64,000 bases of DNA from the NCBI GenBank assembly GCA_944800085.1, contig CALYLO010000001.1:1389001-1453000 (forward strand). The letters run 5' to 3'. Source of the DNA: Paenibacillus melissococcoides (GTDB lineage: Bacteria; Bacillota; Bacilli; Paenibacillales; Paenibacillaceae). The notes under the pieces were generated by a model, which searched no databases, was not told the DNA's origin, and saw only the letters and a program-made list of their open reading frames with translations. The position numbers were made by a program, and so were the translations under genes. Positions within the stretch are counted from its first letter, which is position 1. Every line of letters begins with the position of its first letter. This document shows, in pieces, positions 35,229-43,597 of this stretch.

Positions 35229-35336
35229 ATGAGTGACATTGGATGCAAAGGTGTCGGAGGTCTTTTTACTTCCACAGGCGTTATCTTGGTTCTGTTCATC
35301 TTGTTGGTTATCGTATCGCGCGCATGTATTTATTAA
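35229..35336 (+). CDS. YjcZ-type small sporulation membrane protein
   Basis: A 35-residue protein: Gly-rich start (MSDIGCKGVGGLF) then one hydrophobic helix (TGVILVLFILLVIVSR) and a short tail. This is the pattern of YjcZ/YydF-like micro-proteins common in spore formers (GAILVLFILLVI signature). GAAAGGAGG precedes the ATG by about 12 nt, and a terminator follows 21 nt after the stop. Function is unknown; membrane location is clear. Confidence 0.75.
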   Translation: MSDIGCKGVGGLFTSTGVILVLFILLVIVSRACIY

Positions 35337-35357
35337 AAGATTCGGCCCTATAAACCG

Positions 35358-35385
35358 GCCCTGCTTCAACAGCAGGGCTATTTCG
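35358..35385 (+). terminator. Intrinsic terminator after the YjcZ-type gene
   Basis: GCCCTGC (35358-35364) pairs with GCAGGGC (35372-35378), then TATTTCGTTGTTT. Confidence 0.65.
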
Positions 35386-35562
35386 TTGTTTAGACCGCAA
35401 AAGGGTTGCCGCGAGCGCATGATGTTCATTCCAGCGGGGATACTAACAAGTAAGGAGGCCCGTACGGATAAAGCCGGCGGAGTCCAGAGGCAGACAGAGA
35501 AAAAGCAGGGCTTCCGCATGAACCCCTGCTGTCAAGCACGTATATTATAGTTACCAATTCCA

Positions 35563-36156
35563 CTAGTTTTCTTGGGAAGGAGCTTCCTGATCGTAGCCTT
35601 CTTCGGCGTTACGATCTTGCGTTGGGGCGGAGGCTTCGGATTTCGAGGCGGAGATGACGCGGCGCGCGGTCACAAACGTCTTGTCCCAGGCGCTGCCGGA
35701 AAAATCGGAAATCGTTACGCCGACACCGACTTTATAGGTATGAAGGATTTTGTCCTCGCCCATGTAGATGGAAACGTGGTTGATCTTGCCGTCCCGGTTC
35801 GTATCGGAAAAGACGAGATCGCCGGGCTGCAGTTCGTTTTTGGAGACTTTAACGCCGGCCGTAGCTTGCTCCCGGGAAGAGCGCGGAAGCTCGATGCCAT
35901 GCTTCTTGAACACATACTGCGTGAACGAAGAGCAGTCGAATCGATCGGTGCGGCCGGACTCGGCTCCGAAATGATAAGGGACACCCAGAAAGGCTTTCCC
36001 TGTCGCAATAATATCATCCGCTGCCGCGGAAGCGGACGCGGAGGCCGCTTGGGCTTGTTGAGGGGCCGCCATCGCCGTGCCGGACAATGCTATAAAAAAG
36101 CTAAGGCTGATTCCCATTACTGTTTTTACGATGCGTTGATTCTTCATGTTGTTCAT
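35563..36156 (-). CDS. Secreted NlpC/P60 cell-wall hydrolase with C-terminal tail
   Basis: A 197-residue exported protein: signal peptide (1-35, ending AMAAPQQAQA), NlpC/P60 domain with Cys in FDCSSFTQYVF, His in INHVSIYMGEDK and HTYKVG, then a hydrophilic acidic tail (SKSEASAPTQDRNAEEGYDQ). It is clearly a paralogue of the protein at 16624 (same order, similar YVFKKHGIELPRSS block). ATG 36156 follows AAGGAGG. Likely a peptidoglycan endopeptidase. Nothing recognisable lies in the 250 bp upstream. Confidence 0.87.
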   Translation of the reverse strand: MNNMKNQRIVKTVMGISLSFFIALSGTAMAAPQQAQAASASASAAADDIIATGKAFLGVPYHFGAESGRTDRFDCSSFTQYVFKKHGIELPRSSREQATAGVKVSKNELQPGDLVFSDTNRDGKINHVSIYMGEDKILHTYKVGVGVTISDFSGSAWDKTFVTARRVISASKSEASAPTQDRNAEEGYDQEAPSQEN

Positions 36157-36381
36157 GGTCTTCCTCCTTGTATTGAAAAGTTGGGGCAAGGCCTATAACC
36201 AACATAACATATGATTTGCATCCAGTATTTAACGGAAGTCATGAAAACGCTGTAACGTCAATGAATTCCCGGCTTTATTAGAATTCGATGAGAAAATATT
36301 AACGATATCGTCACAAGCAAATGCTAGAAGCTCTCCGCGACTCATTCCCATGGCCGGGAAGGCCTGGCTTGACATATTGGC

Positions 36382-36434
36382 TTGACATATATCCAGCATC
36401 AAGGATATTATAGATACAATAAGTCCTTGAATGA
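36382..36434 (+). promoter_or_regulatory. Promoter and palindrome of the Rrf2 gene
   Basis: TTGACA (36382-36387; another TTGACA at 36369), 18-nt spacer, TATTAT (36406-36411). TCAAGGA and TCCTTGA arms (starting 36399 and ending near 36432) flank the -10, a plausible autoregulatory operator. Confidence 0.55.
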
Positions 36435-36443
36435 GGTGCAGTC

Positions 36444-36842
36444 ATGAGATTTTCAAAAGCGACGAATTATGCTCTTCACACGATGCTCATGTTATTGGAA
36501 GCTTCTTCGGTGAAGCCGATTGGCGTTCAGCAGTTGGCGGAAGCTCAAGGCGTGTCGCCGACCTATCTTTCCAAAATTTTAACGAGGCTCGTGAAAGCAG
36601 GCATGATTGAATCGGTTTCCGGGGCCAATGGCGGTTATCGGTTAACCGGCAATAAAGACGACATTACGTTTTTGGATATCATTCACGCCATTGAGGGGAC
36701 CGCTTCCTTGTTTGAATGCGGCTTTGCCCACGGATCGGAATGCTTGATTCAAGCGGTCATGAAGGAAGCGGAAGAGAAGATGGAGCAGCATCTCCAAAAT
36801 GCGAAATTGGGGGATCTGGCCCGCAAGCAAACGCAGGTCTGA
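36444..36842 (+). CDS. Rrf2-family transcriptional regulator
   Basis: A 132-residue Rrf2 protein: winged HTH (YALHTMLMLLEASS, QQLAEAQGVSPTYLSKILTRLVKAGMIESVSGANGGYRL) and dimerisation helix. Only two Cys (FECGFAHGSEC) are present, so it lacks the three-Cys cluster of IscR/NsrR and is probably redox- or thiol-responsive like YwnA/SaiR types. Downstream lie only remnants of a flavin oxidoreductase and a thioredoxin, likely its former regulon. Confidence 0.87.
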   Translation: MRFSKATNYALHTMLMLLEASSVKPIGVQQLAEAQGVSPTYLSKILTRLVKAGMIESVSGANGGYRLTGNKDDITFLDIIHAIEGTASLFECGFAHGSECLIQAVMKEAEEKMEQHLQNAKLGDLARKQTQV

Positions 36843-36915
36843 CGAGATCCGCCGCTTCGCGCGGCGTGGAAGTGATAGGATTCGAAGCGAAAAGAACTTT
36901 TTTTGGTTTTATTAT

Positions 36916-36939
36916 AGATATAAAGAGTCTTTGATATCT
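36916..36939. promoter_or_regulatory. Palindrome before the thioredoxin-system remnants
   Basis: AGATAT and ATATCT arms enclose AAAGAGTCTTTG, an imperfect 24-bp inverted repeat, 40 bp before the oxidoreductase remnant. It may be a surviving Rrf2 site. Confidence 0.4.
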
Positions 36940-36943
36940 ACAT

Positions 36944-37135
36944 TAGAAAGGATGCGCAAGAACCGAATCGGGCGGGATTATGACGGATCAACAGGGAAGA
37001 ACCTCGATACCCGGCTTATATGCCGCAGGGGAAGCTTCGTACTTTGCGCCTTCCCAAGTCGTATTTGCGGCGGCGGACGGCAGCCGGACCGCGATGACCG
37101 TCAATATGGATTTGACCGAGGAAGATTACGGATAG
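36944..37135 (+). pseudogene. C-terminal remnant of a thioredoxin-reductase-like flavoprotein
   Basis: Reads TESGGIMTDQQGRTSIPGLY then AAGEAS and ends NMDLTEEDYG: this is the conserved C-terminal NAD(P)/FAD-binding end (TD..GRTS.PGLYAAGD) of TrxB-like oxidoreductases. All upstream domains are missing, so a large deletion has occurred. Confidence 0.65.
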
Positions 37136-37136
37136 G

Positions 37137-37251
37137 GGGATTATGGGCATTCCGGCAACGATTCTGTTCAAAAATGGCGAAGCGGTCGCCAAAAAAAGTC
37201 GGAGTCATGTCGCTGGAGGGACTGAAAGCATTCCTCTCAAAACATCAATAA
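37137..37251 (+). pseudogene. C-terminal remnant of a thioredoxin
   Basis: GIMGIPATILFKNGEAV matches the cis-Pro region of thioredoxins; after a run of seven A the frame must shift to read KKVGVMSLEGLKAFLSKHQ, the normal end. The CxxC half is missing. Confidence 0.65.
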
Positions 37252-37309
37252 TATGCGTTTTATTGTCTGAATAGCGCCATGTAAAAAAGGGAGTGTCTTA
37301 TAGGCATTG

Positions 37310-37652
37310 CAAAATGATTGAGGTGACGTGTCAACAGAGAATGCGGACGCGGGAAAAACGGCGGCGGGCAACCGATAGAAGATGGATGAGGCAGTGTGAT
37401 CCTGCGTTAATGCAGCAATTTACGTTATTTGACCTCCTATTTGATGCAATTGCTGCAAATGTAAATTATTTTCATCGATTTTTATCTTTTATCTATTGGA
37501 TAGTCTGAAATTGATGCAGTTGTGCAGAATTCCCTGTAACGGAGTACACGTCATAAAGGAAGGCTGCAGTTTTGCAGTTTTCGGCGTGTCGAGCTTTGAG
37601 AATCAGGGGGGCTGTCTCACTGTAGTGAAATACTACTTGTGGGATCCCCCTC
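37310..37652 (+). repeat. Interspersed palindromic repeat, uninterrupted copy
   Basis: The fullest copy: GAAGATGGATGAGGCAG, CCTGCGTTAATGCAG, GATGCAATTGCTGC, GATGCAGTTGTGCAG, CCCTGTAACGGAG, GGCTGCAGTTTTGCAG, TCGAGCTTTGAGAATCAG and the end hairpin GGGGGGCTGTCTC/GGGATCCCCC. No gene is seen in 37252-37676. Confidence 0.75.
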
Positions 37653-37667
37653 TCTTATTTCCCGCTT

Positions 37668-38099
37668 TTAGGCTTCCATTTCCCCGCCTTCGCCGAGGTT
37701 CAGCTGCCACAAAATTCCGAACCGATCTTCCACTTGTCCGTAGCGTTTGCTCCAGAATGTCTCTTGGAGCTCCATGACGACTTTGCCGCCGGCCTTCAGC
37801 TTGTCGTAAATCGACTGGAGCTGCTCCTCGCTCTCGAAAATCGCGGCGAGGCTGATATTGTTGCCGACCGTGAAAGGCATTCCCGGGAATACGTCCGAGA
37901 ACATGACGTTGCTGCCCAAAATGTTGAGACGGGCATGCATCACCAGATGCTTGGCTTCCTCCGGAAGCGTAAAATCCGGGTGGGGCGGCACGTCGCTAAA
38001 GGTCATGATCTGCGGCTTGTCTGTGCCGAAGGCATCGGCATAGAACTCGACGGCTTCCCGGCAGTTCCCGTTAAAATTCAGATATGCATCTACGGACAT
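37668..38099 (-). CDS. VOC family protein (PhnB-like)
   Basis: A 143-residue protein of the PhnB/3-demethylubiquinone-like branch of the glyoxalase/VOC superfamily: AYLNFNGNCREAVEFYADAFG at the start and QVEDRFGILWQLN at the end are the usual signature. Single-domain, probably dimeric and cytoplasmic. The substrate is unknown. Start ATG 38099 lies nine nt after AAAGGAG; a TTG 9 nt upstream is less likely. Confidence 0.85.
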   Translation of the reverse strand: MSVDAYLNFNGNCREAVEFYADAFGTDKPQIMTFSDVPPHPDFTLPEEAKHLVMHARLNILGSNVMFSDVFPGMPFTVGNNISLAAIFESEEQLQSIYDKLKAGGKVVMELQETFWSKRYGQVEDRFGILWQLNLGEGGEMEA

Positions 38100-38203
38100 G
38101 TGCTTCAACTCCTTTGTTCGATTGGATCTTCCTCGTATATTATTTGGCGGCAGAAAATCAATTATGCTATAAAAAAATAATTAAAATTTTAATAGTTCGT
38201 TCT

Positions 38204-38957
38204 CTAGTAAAAATTACCAGAGGTATAAATACAAATAACGGTGGCGTTCATGATGCCGTGCAGCATGACGGGCATCCACAGGGTGCCACTTGTTCCATAA
38301 AAAAGCGCGAACAGGCTGCCGGTTACGAAGGCATTCAGCATCAGCTCCGGGGCATGGCCGGCTCCGAAAATAAGCGCGCTTACGATGACGCCGGCCAAGA
38401 CGCCGAAGCGGCTCCGCAAATAGCGGTAAATGACGCCTCGATTGACGACCTCTTCCACGAAGGGAGCAACGACAGATCCCATCATCAATGTCAGCTCGAA
38501 GGCGGACGACTCCGCCACCCCGGCCTTGGATGAACCTTCCGTCTACAGCACAGTAAACGTAAACCACAGCACAAGAAGCGAGATGCAATTGGCGAGAAGC
38601 GCCCAGGGCAGCAATTGCACCCAATCGTATCGCGTTGGCCTGCGAAAGCCAAAGGATGTCCAGGTTAATTGATATTTGCGGATGATGAACAGCCCGATCA
38701 CGGCGAGTTGAATGATGTGGACGATAAAGGCCGCAGCGCTGCGGGCATAGGCGGGCGGGAGCCCCGGATTACTCCAGCGGGATGGCGAACGCGTTCATGA
38801 CGGGAGCCGACAGCAGCAGCCTCCATATGACCAGGATGATCAGCACGTCGGTTCCCTTCCATGGCACGCTGCTTCGTTCATTGGCGCGAGGAGGGCGGAT
38901 CAGAATGTTGCGCCTGGCGTATTCTCCTTTCGATGCTTTCGTATTATCGCGGACCAT
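38204..38957 (-). pseudogene. CPBP-family membrane protease, frameshift plus stop
   Basis: Reading from 38957: a membrane start (WKGTDVLIILVIWRLLLSAP), a frameshift near 38769 to SNPGLPPAYARSAAAFIVHI and YQLTWTSFGFRRPTRYDW, a TAG at 38545-38543 after WFTFTVL, then in the same frame the CPBP catalytic core FVEEVVNRGVIYRYLRSRFG, FGAGHAPELMLNAF and PVMLHGIMNA. The EE..R, H and H/N motifs remain, so the core is preserved but cannot be made as one protein. Confidence 0.72.
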
Positions 38958-39109
38958 CGGTGTGTTGAACAGCGCTATTTCGAATATTTGCCATTATATC
39001 CGGCTCCGTTACGTCGCTTTCAATGAACAAACGGTGAACTTCGGTTTGTGCGAACGGCAATTGGGTAAAATTGGATTATATTGCTTGGCGGATAGAAGAG
39101 CACGAATGA

Positions 39110-39156
39110 TTGACATAACACCAAATGGTTTCATATAATCGAAAAGCGAAACCATT
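39110..39156 (+). promoter_or_regulatory. Promoter and ArsR-type operator of the SRPBCC-ArsR operon
   Basis: TTGACA (39110-39115), 18-nt spacer, TATAAT (39134-39139). Perfect 9-bp arms AATGGTTTC (39124-39132) and GAAACCATT (39148-39156) bracket the -10, a likely site for the ArsR protein of the operon. Confidence 0.7.
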
Positions 39157-39191
39157 CGGTATCATATTTTCGAATTTAAAGGAGAATGAGG

Positions 39192-39626
39192 ATGGAAACC
39201 AACAACAACAATCAAGTTCCCGATATCCGGCAAACCATCGTGTTGAACGCGCCGATTCAAAAGGTGTGGGATGCTGTATCGACGGCGGAAGGCATTGCCT
39301 CCTGGTTCATGGATAATGATTTCGAGCCGCAGGCGGGACATGAGTTCCATATTCAATCCCCGTTCGGCCCTTCCCCGTGCAAAGTCATCGAGATTGAGGC
39401 GCCGCACCGGCTGTCCTTCGCGTGGGATACCGACGGCTGGGTCGTGACGTTCCTGTTGAAAGAGATGGGGGACCAGACCGAGTTCACGTTGATTCACGGC
39501 GGGTGGAAGGAAGCGGATGCGATTATCGGGAAGGCGAACGAGACAAGCGCCGTCATTCGCGATCGGATGAACCAGGGCTGGGTTGCGATCGTGCATCAAC
39601 GGCTTCGCCAGGCGGTCGAGGGCTAA
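39192..39626 (+). CDS. SRPBCC/AHSA1-domain protein
   Basis: A 144-residue START/Bet v1-like protein with the AHSA1 pattern: [37 protein letters not shown] at the start, [16 protein letters not shown] and FTLIHGGW in the middle. Such proteins bind hydrophobic ligands; the physiological role is unknown. ATG 39192 has GGAG seven nt upstream, better than ATG 39186. It abuts the ArsR gene, the usual AHSA1-ArsR pairing. Confidence 0.85.
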   Translation: METNNNNQVPDIRQTIVLNAPIQKVWDAVSTAEGIASWFMDNDFEPQAGHEFHIQSPFGPSPCKVIEIEAPHRLSFAWDTDGWVVTFLLKEMGDQTEFTLIHGGWKEADAIIGKANETSAVIRDRMNQGWVAIVHQRLRQAVEG

Positions 39627-39995
39627 GTGTCATCGTCTGCGCCCAAATACGATGTATTTCAGGCGATCGCCGACCCAACCCGCAGGGAAGTTCTTCGCTT
39701 GCTGGCGGACAAAGAATTGCCGATTTCGCAGATTACGAGCCATTTTCCAATCAGCCGCACCGCCATTGCCAAGCATCTTCATATTTTGACCGAGGCCGAT
39801 CTGGTAAGCGGACGGAAGGCGGGCCGGGAGAAGATCTACCGGCTGCACCCGGAGCCGCTGACGGAGCTGAAGGATTGGCTCTCCTTCTATGAGCGCTTCT
39901 GGAACAACAAGCTGTCGATCCTGAAGCATGTCGTGGAGCAGGAGGCGAGTTCCGGCTTGCCTGACGCGGCTGCGGAGAAGAAGGACAGGCACTGA
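39627..39995 (+). CDS. ArsR-family regulator
   Basis: A 122-residue ArsR/SmtB-type winged-helix protein (FQAIADPTRREVLRLL, LPISQITSHFPISRTAIAKHLHILTEADLV, REKIYRLHPEPLTEL). No metal-binding Cys pair is present, in keeping with the AHSA1-linked subgroup. GTG start directly after the SRPBCC stop, thus coupled translation. Likely represses its own operon through the 9-bp inverted repeat at 39124. Confidence 0.85.
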   Translation: MSSSAPKYDVFQAIADPTRREVLRLLADKELPISQITSHFPISRTAIAKHLHILTEADLVSGRKAGREKIYRLHPEPLTELKDWLSFYERFWNNKLSILKHVVEQEASSGLPDAAAEKKDRH

Positions 39996-40014
39996 CATTC
40001 GCGTCAGTGCCTGT
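39985..40014 (+). terminator. Hairpin terminator after the ArsR gene
   Basis: ACAGGCACTGAC and GTCAGTGCCTGT pair perfectly over a 6-nt loop, overlapping the stop codon. Confidence 0.65.
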
Positions 40015-40079
40015 TCATATGGGGAGGGCGGAGGACTGCCGGCTCCTCGTGCAAGCAGCGGGATCAACATTCGCCTGGC

Positions 40080-41099
40080 TCACTTGGCCGTCCGAAAGGA
40101 GCTCCTGGACAGATAGGAAGCAAGACAGGCGACGATGGCGTTCGCGATGAGGAATAGCCACGGAATCGGCAAATGGTCCGCCCACAGGCATGACAAAAGC
40201 AAGCCAAGCGGCAGCGCCAGCTTCATGAACATCGAAGAGGTGCCTGCGACGCGGCCGAGCAAATGATTGGGCGTCGACTCCTGCGAATCGCCAAATACAT
40301 GATATTGACGATAACGGTCGTGCATGCTCGGCAGGCTAACAGAATCGCGGGCTGCCACCAAGTCTCCGCGAAGAAAAAGAAGCAGAGCACAACCGCATCG
40401 ATGCAGAGCATGGCATGGAAAATGGCGCCTCTTGTCCATTTGCTGCGCAGCAGCTTCAGTCCTTGCGCTCCGGCAATCCCCCCCGAAAGCCGAGATGGAA
40501 AACATCCACCCCACCTCCTTCGGCGTCGCTCCCAATTGATCTACCGTGTAGAAGACGAGAACGCCGATGACCAAGCTCGTGGCCAAATTGGTGAACAAGA
40601 TGGTGATGGTCGGCGGAAGCAACGTCTTATTGCCGAACAGTTCGCTCATCCCCTTCTTCATATCCTGCCAAATGGTCTGTTCCCGCGCGCATTGAGGCGA
40701 TGGCACCGGATCAAGCAGCAAAACAGTAACCGATAAGAGCAGCAGGCTGATCGCGTAAAGGAAGAACAGCCATTCGTAAGCAAGCCAAATGAAAAGGAAG
40801 CGGACGATGGACGGGCCGATAATCGAGAGTACCGTTCCCAGCAGCGTGAACCGGGCCTGGATATCCGTCATCCTCTCCCGGGGAAATAACTGCGGCACAA
40901 TCGCATGCTTCGCATTGCCGAAGGTGTAGCTGACGGCCGACAGCAGAAAGCCGAACAGATAGAGCTGCCACAGATGGAGCGCATCGAGCCACAGCAGAAG
41001 CACAAGGAACGCAGCTAAGGCGGCTTGCAGCACGCTGGTCCACGCCATCATTTTCCGGCGGTTCATCCGATCGACCATCGCGCCGGCCAGCATGCCGAG
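40080..41099 (-). pseudogene. MFS transporter, 5'-truncated and doubly frameshifted
   Basis: The frame starts abruptly at MLAGAMVDRMNRRKMM, which corresponds to the loop after helix 2 of an MFS protein, so about 50 residues are missing. A run of seven C at 40478-40484 shifts the frame after SISAFGG; the correct continuation IAGAQGLKLLRSKW and FFFFAETWWQPAILL is in another frame until near 40283, where the first frame resumes at QESTPNHLLGRVAG. It ends normally at 40080. The 5' break joins an alanine racemase fragment. Confidence 0.72.
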
Positions 41100-41428
41100 C
41101 AGCTACGGGATCGTCAACTTCCCTGAGCTGCGCTGCGGCCTGGCCCTGGCCCGCCCGGGCATCGCCCTGCTTGGTACGGAACGCGACCAAGCGCAAGCGC
41201 CCGTCGATCTGCGTCCGGCCCCGTCGTGGAGGGCCAGGGTCACCATGGTCAAGCAGATGCAGGCAGACGAGCCTGTCGGGTACGGGCGCAAGTACAATAC
41301 GAGGCCGGGGAGCGTCATTGCGACGGTGTCGATCGGCTATGCGGACGGCGTGCCTAGAGTTCTCGCGAACGATTACGAACGAGATCGTGAGCCGCATCGG
41401 GAAGCGAGTGGAGCGAATTTATCTATAG
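41098..41428 (+). pseudogene. Alanine racemase fragment
   Basis: Sequence SYGIVNFPELRCGLALARPG, ARVTMVKQMQADEPVGYGRK and RPGSVIATVSIGYADGVPR is from the C-terminal half of an Alr/VanT-type racemase (GYADG and GYG motifs). After VLAND the rest is deleted except the very end, ITNEIVSRIGKRVERIYL in another frame. The N-terminal PLP domain is absent. Confidence 0.65.
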
Positions 41429-41667
41429 CATGAAAGGAACCGTCTCTAACATGAACGAATCTAACTCTAACATGTCCCCGCCTAATCGGACGGATCGGCC
41501 CCTAATCGGGAGGAAATGCCGCTTCCGGCGAATGTAACAAGGTTACTTGCAGATACCAGAGCGCCGCTCTTGCAGTCGGGCTCACTCCCCAGCAGTCGGC
41601 ACCACTCCGCCAGTCCTGGCGATATGGGAGGAGAACTGTGGAGCGCATCATTGAGAGGAGCGACAAC

Positions 41668-42155
41668 ATGACGAAGGGCAAGCTGGCCCAAGATGCTAAT
41701 ACGGGCATCTCGTATCATCAGATTCAAGTCCAATCCCGTAATTTCGACGAGGAGCTGTGCCAGTGGGGCAAGGTTAATGTCGAGCAAGGAGCGGTGATCC
41801 ATCCCGGTTACGTGACGTTCGACCCGATTGTGGACGGTCTATTCGGGGCGTGGGTGAAGCTGGCTCTCTGCGAACGGTTCGAGGCGGATCCGCTTGCCCA
41901 GCGGCGGATGGTCGTGCCTTCGATGTGCTGGAGGCGGACAAGCTGGAGGTGCTGTCCGTGCCGGACAACTTCCTAATCGAGCTTCCGCTGGAGCAGGGAC
42001 GCTGCTATGCGTTGTATTACGAGGCATGTGTCGGGGATGAGGTATACTATAGACTGACCTTCGTGCCGGAGGAAGAGCGGGGGCAGGCGAGGTTCTTAAT
42101 GGATGACGAATGGGGCGGCCAAGCGGGCGCGCTGCTGGCGGAAGGGCGACAATAA
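41668..42155 (+). pseudogene. comJ: ComJ-like nuclease inhibitor, frameshifted
   Basis: The first half MTKGKLAQD then ISYHQIQVQSRNFDEELCQW matches the start of ComJ, and after a frameshift near 41900 FDVLEADKLEVLSVPDNFLI to RLTFVPEEERG completes a protein of about 160 residues. In Bacillus ComJ binds and inhibits the competence-associated nuclease NucA; no nucA is next to it here. The identification is from the ISYHQ start and overall pattern and is moderately sure. One indel separates the parts. Confidence 0.55.
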
Positions 42156-42364
42156 GCACGACATAGAGCAAGCAGTGTTCTCGTTGGAGGACGCGTAGCG
42201 GTGCTGCGGATCGCCGAGGCGATCGGCGGGCTGGACGCGTCCGTTTTGCGATGTCTTGACTTTCGGCGCGGTGCGGGATATGATAGATCATGTGAGTTAG
42301 TAATTTAGTAATCTAGTAAATGACTACTTTCGATATAGTTCAGATTGGATGGAGGAAATAGAAG

Positions 42365-42844
42365 ATGAAAATTCCTACAAATCTAAAGCATAAGCCTGTC
42401 ATTGTCTCGGAAAATTACGAGAATGTGGACGGACGTTATTCGGGACATTCCGATGCGAAGGGGCTCTCCTTGGGCTTGGCCCAATGGAATGACCGCGGCA
42501 AGGTCGATATCTCGGCCAAGGTATGGCGATATACCGGCGAGAAATGGTCCAGACAGTCGGAGGAGCTGCCGCTTCACCGCGTGCTCGACCTGGCGATTCT
42601 CGTATGCCGGAGCATGGTTCATTTTCGCGAAGCGTATCGTTATGAAGACCTGTACGATCCGGAGAATCCGGTGCTGGACCGCATCGGTTTGCAAGGAGAT
42701 GCGATGACGGTGGCGGTATGCACTGACAACGAGAAGATTAAGGAAGATATCAAGCTGTTCAGCCAGGCGCTCAGCGACGACGACGAGCTGAATGGCGAGC
42801 GGCTGCGGACACTGTCCGCCCTGTTGAAGGAAATGGGGTATTGA
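42365..42844 (+). CDS. DUF6530-like conserved hypothetical protein
   Basis: A 159-residue soluble protein (KPVIVSENYENVDGRYSGHSDAKGLSLGLAQWN, RVLDLAILVCRSMVHFREAYRYE). I do not recognise a function. It has no signal peptide or membrane helix and is rich in charged residues. Strong GGAGGAA site 8 nt before ATG 42365. It is 43 bp from the next gene, probably one operon. Confidence 0.7.
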   Translation: MKIPTNLKHKPVIVSENYENVDGRYSGHSDAKGLSLGLAQWNDRGKVDISAKVWRYTGEKWSRQSEELPLHRVLDLAILVCRSMVHFREAYRYEDLYDPENPVLDRIGLQGDAMTVAVCTDNEKIKEDIKLFSQALSDDDELNGERLRTLSALLKEMGY

Positions 42845-42887
42845 TTCGAATAAAGCATCCACGCCGCGTGAGAAGGGAGGAGCCGTC

Positions 42888-43280
42888 ATGGGACTGGATA
42901 AACAGAGAAAGAAAGAGCTGGCCTCGGCCTACCAGAATTCGTTCCGGCCGATGGGCGTCTACCAGATTCGCAATGTGAAGAACGGGAAAATTCTCGTGGA
43001 CGGCACGATGGATCTGGATGGAGCCAAAAACCGGCTCGAATTCATGAAGCAGACGAAGTTGAACAACATTCCGGAGCTGAAGCAGGATTGGGAGCTGTAT
43101 GGCGGGGACTGCTTCGTATTCGAGGAGCTTGACCGGATCAAGCCGCGCGAAGAGAGCATCGCCGACCGTTCCGAATTGAAGAAATACCGGGACGAGGTGG
43201 ACGCGCTGCGGGAGCTGTGGATCGAGAAGCTGCAGCCATTTGGAGATAAGGGATATAATAAACCGAAGCGCAAGCCTTAA
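42888..43280 (+). CDS. GIY-YIG nuclease family protein
   Basis: A 130-residue protein with a small GIY-YIG-like domain: PMGVYQIRNVKNGKILVDGTMDLDGAKNRLEFMKQTKL. The usual GIY and YIG tripeptides are degenerate (GVY, ILV), so nuclease activity is doubtful; this is a common small Bacillota subfamily. Basic C-terminus (KPKRKP). AGGGAGGAG precedes the ATG. A terminator follows. Confidence 0.75.
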   Translation: MGLDKQRKKELASAYQNSFRPMGVYQIRNVKNGKILVDGTMDLDGAKNRLEFMKQTKLNNIPELKQDWELYGGDCFVFEELDRIKPREESIADRSELKKYRDEVDALRELWIEKLQPFGDKGYNKPKRKP

Positions 43281-43287
43281 GCGCAGG

Positions 43288-43311
43288 AACCGGCCGGAAG
43301 GCCGGTTTTTT
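43288..43311 (+). terminator. Intrinsic terminator after the GIY-YIG gene
   Basis: AACCGGCC (43288-43295) and GGCCGGTT (43300-43307) with a GGAA loop and a T6 tail. Confidence 0.85.
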
Positions 43312-43432
43312 GCTGTCCGGTGGAACGCATGGAGAGGGACGGCCGGGCGACAAGGCGCTGCTCCGATGGAAGAGAAGCCACCGCTTGCGCTGCCGTGCCT
43401 GGCGGGATGCTGGCGGGTCGAGTGAAAGCGTG

Positions 43433-43590
43433 GGGTAAAGCCTGGTGTAAGGCTTGGTGTAAGGCCAGGTGTAAAGTCCTGGTGCAGAGCCTGGCGTAAA
43501 GTCCTGGTGCAAACTTGGGGTAAAGTTCTGGTGCAAAACCTGGGGTAAAGTTCGGGTGCAGAGCCTGTGTATAGTCTGGAATAAAGCCAG
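43433..43590. repeat. Degenerate 12-13 bp tandem array (GTAAAGCCTGGT-like)
   Basis: About 13 imperfect copies of GTAAAGCCTGGT / GCAGAGCCTGGC. Non-coding; unlike the surrounding base pattern. Directly precedes an interspersed palindromic repeat. Confidence 0.7.
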
Positions 43591-43597
43591 GTGTGCA

